Assembly: GCF_001039355.2 (NCBI RefSeq)
Contig: NW_019775463.1
Location: 100,123 to 164,122 of the forward strand
DNA: 64,000 nt
Source of the DNA: Lingula anatina
Taxonomy: Eukaryota; Brachiopoda; Lingulata; Lingulida; Lingulidae
Reading direction: 5' to 3'
Below the pieces are notes generated by a model, which worked only from the letters and a program-made list of their open reading frames with translations, did not search any database and was not told the origin of the DNA. Shown here piece by piece: positions 51,906-64,000 of this stretch; within the stretch, counting starts at the first letter, position 1; every line of letters begins with the position of its first letter. The position numbers and the translations under genes were made by a program.

Positions 51906-54439
51906 CCCGGACATTAATATACTTATACTGTACATCTCATAGTTGAATAATTCTTGAGTTGTTTTCCCTAGCAGATATAAGTGTATAAAGTGAACGAATA
52001 TTAGTGAAAAGGGTGTATCTTTGGAAAAATGACTTGTCTTACCTAATAGTGTGTATCTTACACCAGTAGTGCATTTAGAGACGGGTAATATTTTCCAAAA
52101 GATGCCAGTGACAAATGGTTATTCAATAATGCGTCCCATGTAATTTTGTTAATCCCGTTTCTAATTGTTTAAAATTATAATATTCTGCATTTTAGTAATG
52201 ACTTTTGAAAACAGCATGCATAATGTGACATTTGAATTCTCCAATAACTTAATGTTATATGTTCCACTGAGAAAAATAAGTTATATTATCTTAAACCAGG
52301 ATCGGGTTGTGAATAGAGTTAATAAAAGGATAAGAAAATGATGTTACAGTTTTGCTGTGAAAGGTAAGTATTAGAAACATCTTAACCTTACCAGAAACTA
52401 ACACAATTGCATGCAGTACTGCAATGTCACATGGATTTCCATCGGACCTGCGAACATGAAATTTTAATTTAGGTGAAAAATCAAATGATTGGCAATATGA
52501 TTTATGTACGTCATCTCTTGATAACTGCTGTCCTTTGATATTCAATATGAAAAAGAAATGTAACCTAGCTTGCACTACATTATAATAACAGTAAAGACAA
52601 ATATGGGACAACTGCAAATAAAAAAGTTCCAGCTTTGGTTTAGAGCAAGTTTTAAAGAGGGTCTAACGGATTTAGCTGGATATAAAGCAAAAAATGTATC
52701 TGAAATATTATCTGTTTTGTTATGAATACCAAGGTATAAATTACACCAATCGTTTGAAATGATAAATACGAAATGATAGGTATACGATCAATTTTGTAAA
52801 ATACATTGAAGGTATTTGAAAATGACCCGAATCTATGAATATTAAAATATTCTGCAAATCTATTTATATTTCCCAATTAAAACCAGCACAGTGGTAAAGC
52901 CACTCTCATAAAAGGCCTGATGTCGATTCCCCTTCTAGAATGTAAGGCCGACTATGGCGATACAAATGTTTACAGAAATTTAGAACTAAATAATTTCATG
53001 AAAATGATTTGAACATCGAATGCATTGGCCAATGAATCTTTCTTAGCAGAAAAATGTCCATTTCTTCAGGAAAGGGAAATTCGGTGCATGTATAGACACA
53101 TGTTTACTCAATTATTTACAATTTGTAGTTACTATATTGTACCTGTCATAGTATTAGGTTTTGTAGAATTTAAACATTCTACTAAATAATATAGGTGTAT
53201 GGTTTACGGAAGTAAAATAAAAATCTTGTTTGCTATCGATTTCGTGTAGAACCCCTTCTCGTGGAAACCTTCTATCTAGTGTTAGGTAATTGACCTGATA
53301 AGACCGCTGTGTGCACTTTAATGTACTTAAACTTATTGACATAACTGATATAGAAGTTTTCCTAAGAGTGATAATTCAACCAAAACATCCCAGTGTTCAA
53401 TGACATTCTCTCCCTTCCCCACCCCCCCTCCCCATAGGCTTACAAACAAAATAATTTTAAAAAAATCAAATAGCTTTTCATCCTTTTCATGTTATCCTTA
53501 CACTGAAAATGTCCCAGCGTACTATTTCATATCTATCGAGCTAAGCAGGACAAATACCTGTGTATATTTCCCTTCCTTCACCCACTTCGCAGCATCCTAG
53601 ATCCATACTGTAGGTGAATATTAGGATAGCACAGAGATCACGAATGTCCGAGAGAATAAAGAAGAGAATGTTGCTCTCAATGTTCGAAGGGTAATAGAAC
53701 CATTCAATATTAGACTTTGAGCAATTTGCATGAATGCACCAACACGCACCTGCCCTTGCTCTGGAGTGTTATTAATCTATCAACTCACCTCGTGAAACAC
53801 ATAGTTACCGGAGCAAAGAAGCTACATGTACCTGTATATAATAAGATTTTGCACAACTCTTCCGTTTGACCACTTTTGATTTTAACCATTCATCTGTTAT
53901 GTTAAGGTATAAGTGCTGTATAATAATACGAGAGAGAGAGAGAGAGAGAGAGAGAAAGAAAGAGTGTTGACATATCAGCATAAAAAAGCAAACCGTGAAC
54001 TGAATTATTTAAGTTGAGTGCAAAAGATAAATAAACCAACATGAGAAAAAAATCTGTCTTATAAACTTACAGTGCAGCATCAGTATCTTTTTTTGTATTG
54101 ACTTTATTGCACAAGAAGGTGAAATGCATGTTCTGTATCAGCAGTGAAAAAAAAGTGCATCAGTTCCGGTGTTATGTTTACTCAGTTGCACAACATAGTG
54201 TAATCTAGGTCGCTATTCAGCAATGAACATAAATATCCCTTTCTTCGCCCAATCATTCTACAGGCTGATAAGACAGCATGGGGACCTACATGTACTTAAG
54301 GCTCATTGATAAAGCTGTGAGCTTTAAGTGAAATGAGAAGTGCCGATAGCAAGACCATGAAACCGGTCACATCACTATACTAAGTAGACGTGCTGACCGT
54401 ATGATAGATCCGTTAGAAAAAGTAACTGGACATTTTCAC
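51906..54439. other. spacer between ABCC copies B and C
   Basis: No gene seen. A possible polyadenylation signal AATAAA lies at 52321-52326. Homology to the A-B spacer is visible at both ends; the last ~400 bp before the C start match the upstream region of B, including GATAGCAAGA(A/C)CATGAAACCG. A GA microsatellite lies at 53930-53955. This spacer is about 800 bp longer than A-B. Confidence 0.65.

Positions 54440-64000
<9,561 letters not shown>

Overview
The window is animal nuclear DNA: AT-rich, with genes split into many short exons by GT..AG introns, plus microsatellites, foldback elements and a non-LTR retrotransposon remnant. Every convincing gene is on the + strand. The protein families and repeat style suggest an invertebrate, most likely a lophotrochozoan such as a mollusc. 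That assignment is an inference, because nothing in the window names the species.

Layout. (1) 107-3721 holds the last four exons of a LIV-1-type ZIP zinc transporter (SLC39 family); its 5' exons lie left of the window. (2) 3722-14378 is about 10.7 kb with no convincing gene, rich in inverted and direct repeats. (3) 14379-18328 is a complete nine-exon ZIP gene of 465 aa; its last four exons match the first gene in phase and nearly in length, so the two are tandem paralogues. (4) 18329-21610 is intergenic and contains a duplicated NF-E2/ARE-like motif. (5) From 21611 to the right edge there is a head-to-tail array of three ABCC1 (MRP1)-like ABC transporter genes with a period of about 16.3-16.5 kb: copy A (21611-36179, 32 exons, 1562 aa), copy B (37898-51905, 32 exons, 1565 aa) and copy C (54440 to beyond 64000, exons 1-18 visible). 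I placed all exons by hand; every splice phase closes and no exon carries a stop. The A-B and B-C spacers are related to each other, so the duplicated unit is gene plus spacer. B and C look like the youngest pair.

Function. ZIP proteins import Zn2+ and related divalent metals into the cytosol. MRP1-type ABCC proteins export glutathione, glucuronide and sulfate conjugates using ATP. The neighbourhood is therefore a metal-uptake pair beside an expanded conjugate-efflux array; a functional link between them is only inferred. In A and B the first nucleotide-binding domain has Asp in place of the catalytic Glu and Asn in place of the H-loop His, while the second domain is canonical.

Assembly caution. 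59366-59706 is a run of N. The block 58148-59365 before it reappears almost base for base at 59707-60924, so exons 10 and 11 of copy C occur twice. This is most likely an assembly redundancy. A single N at 11024 sits at the junction of another repeat.
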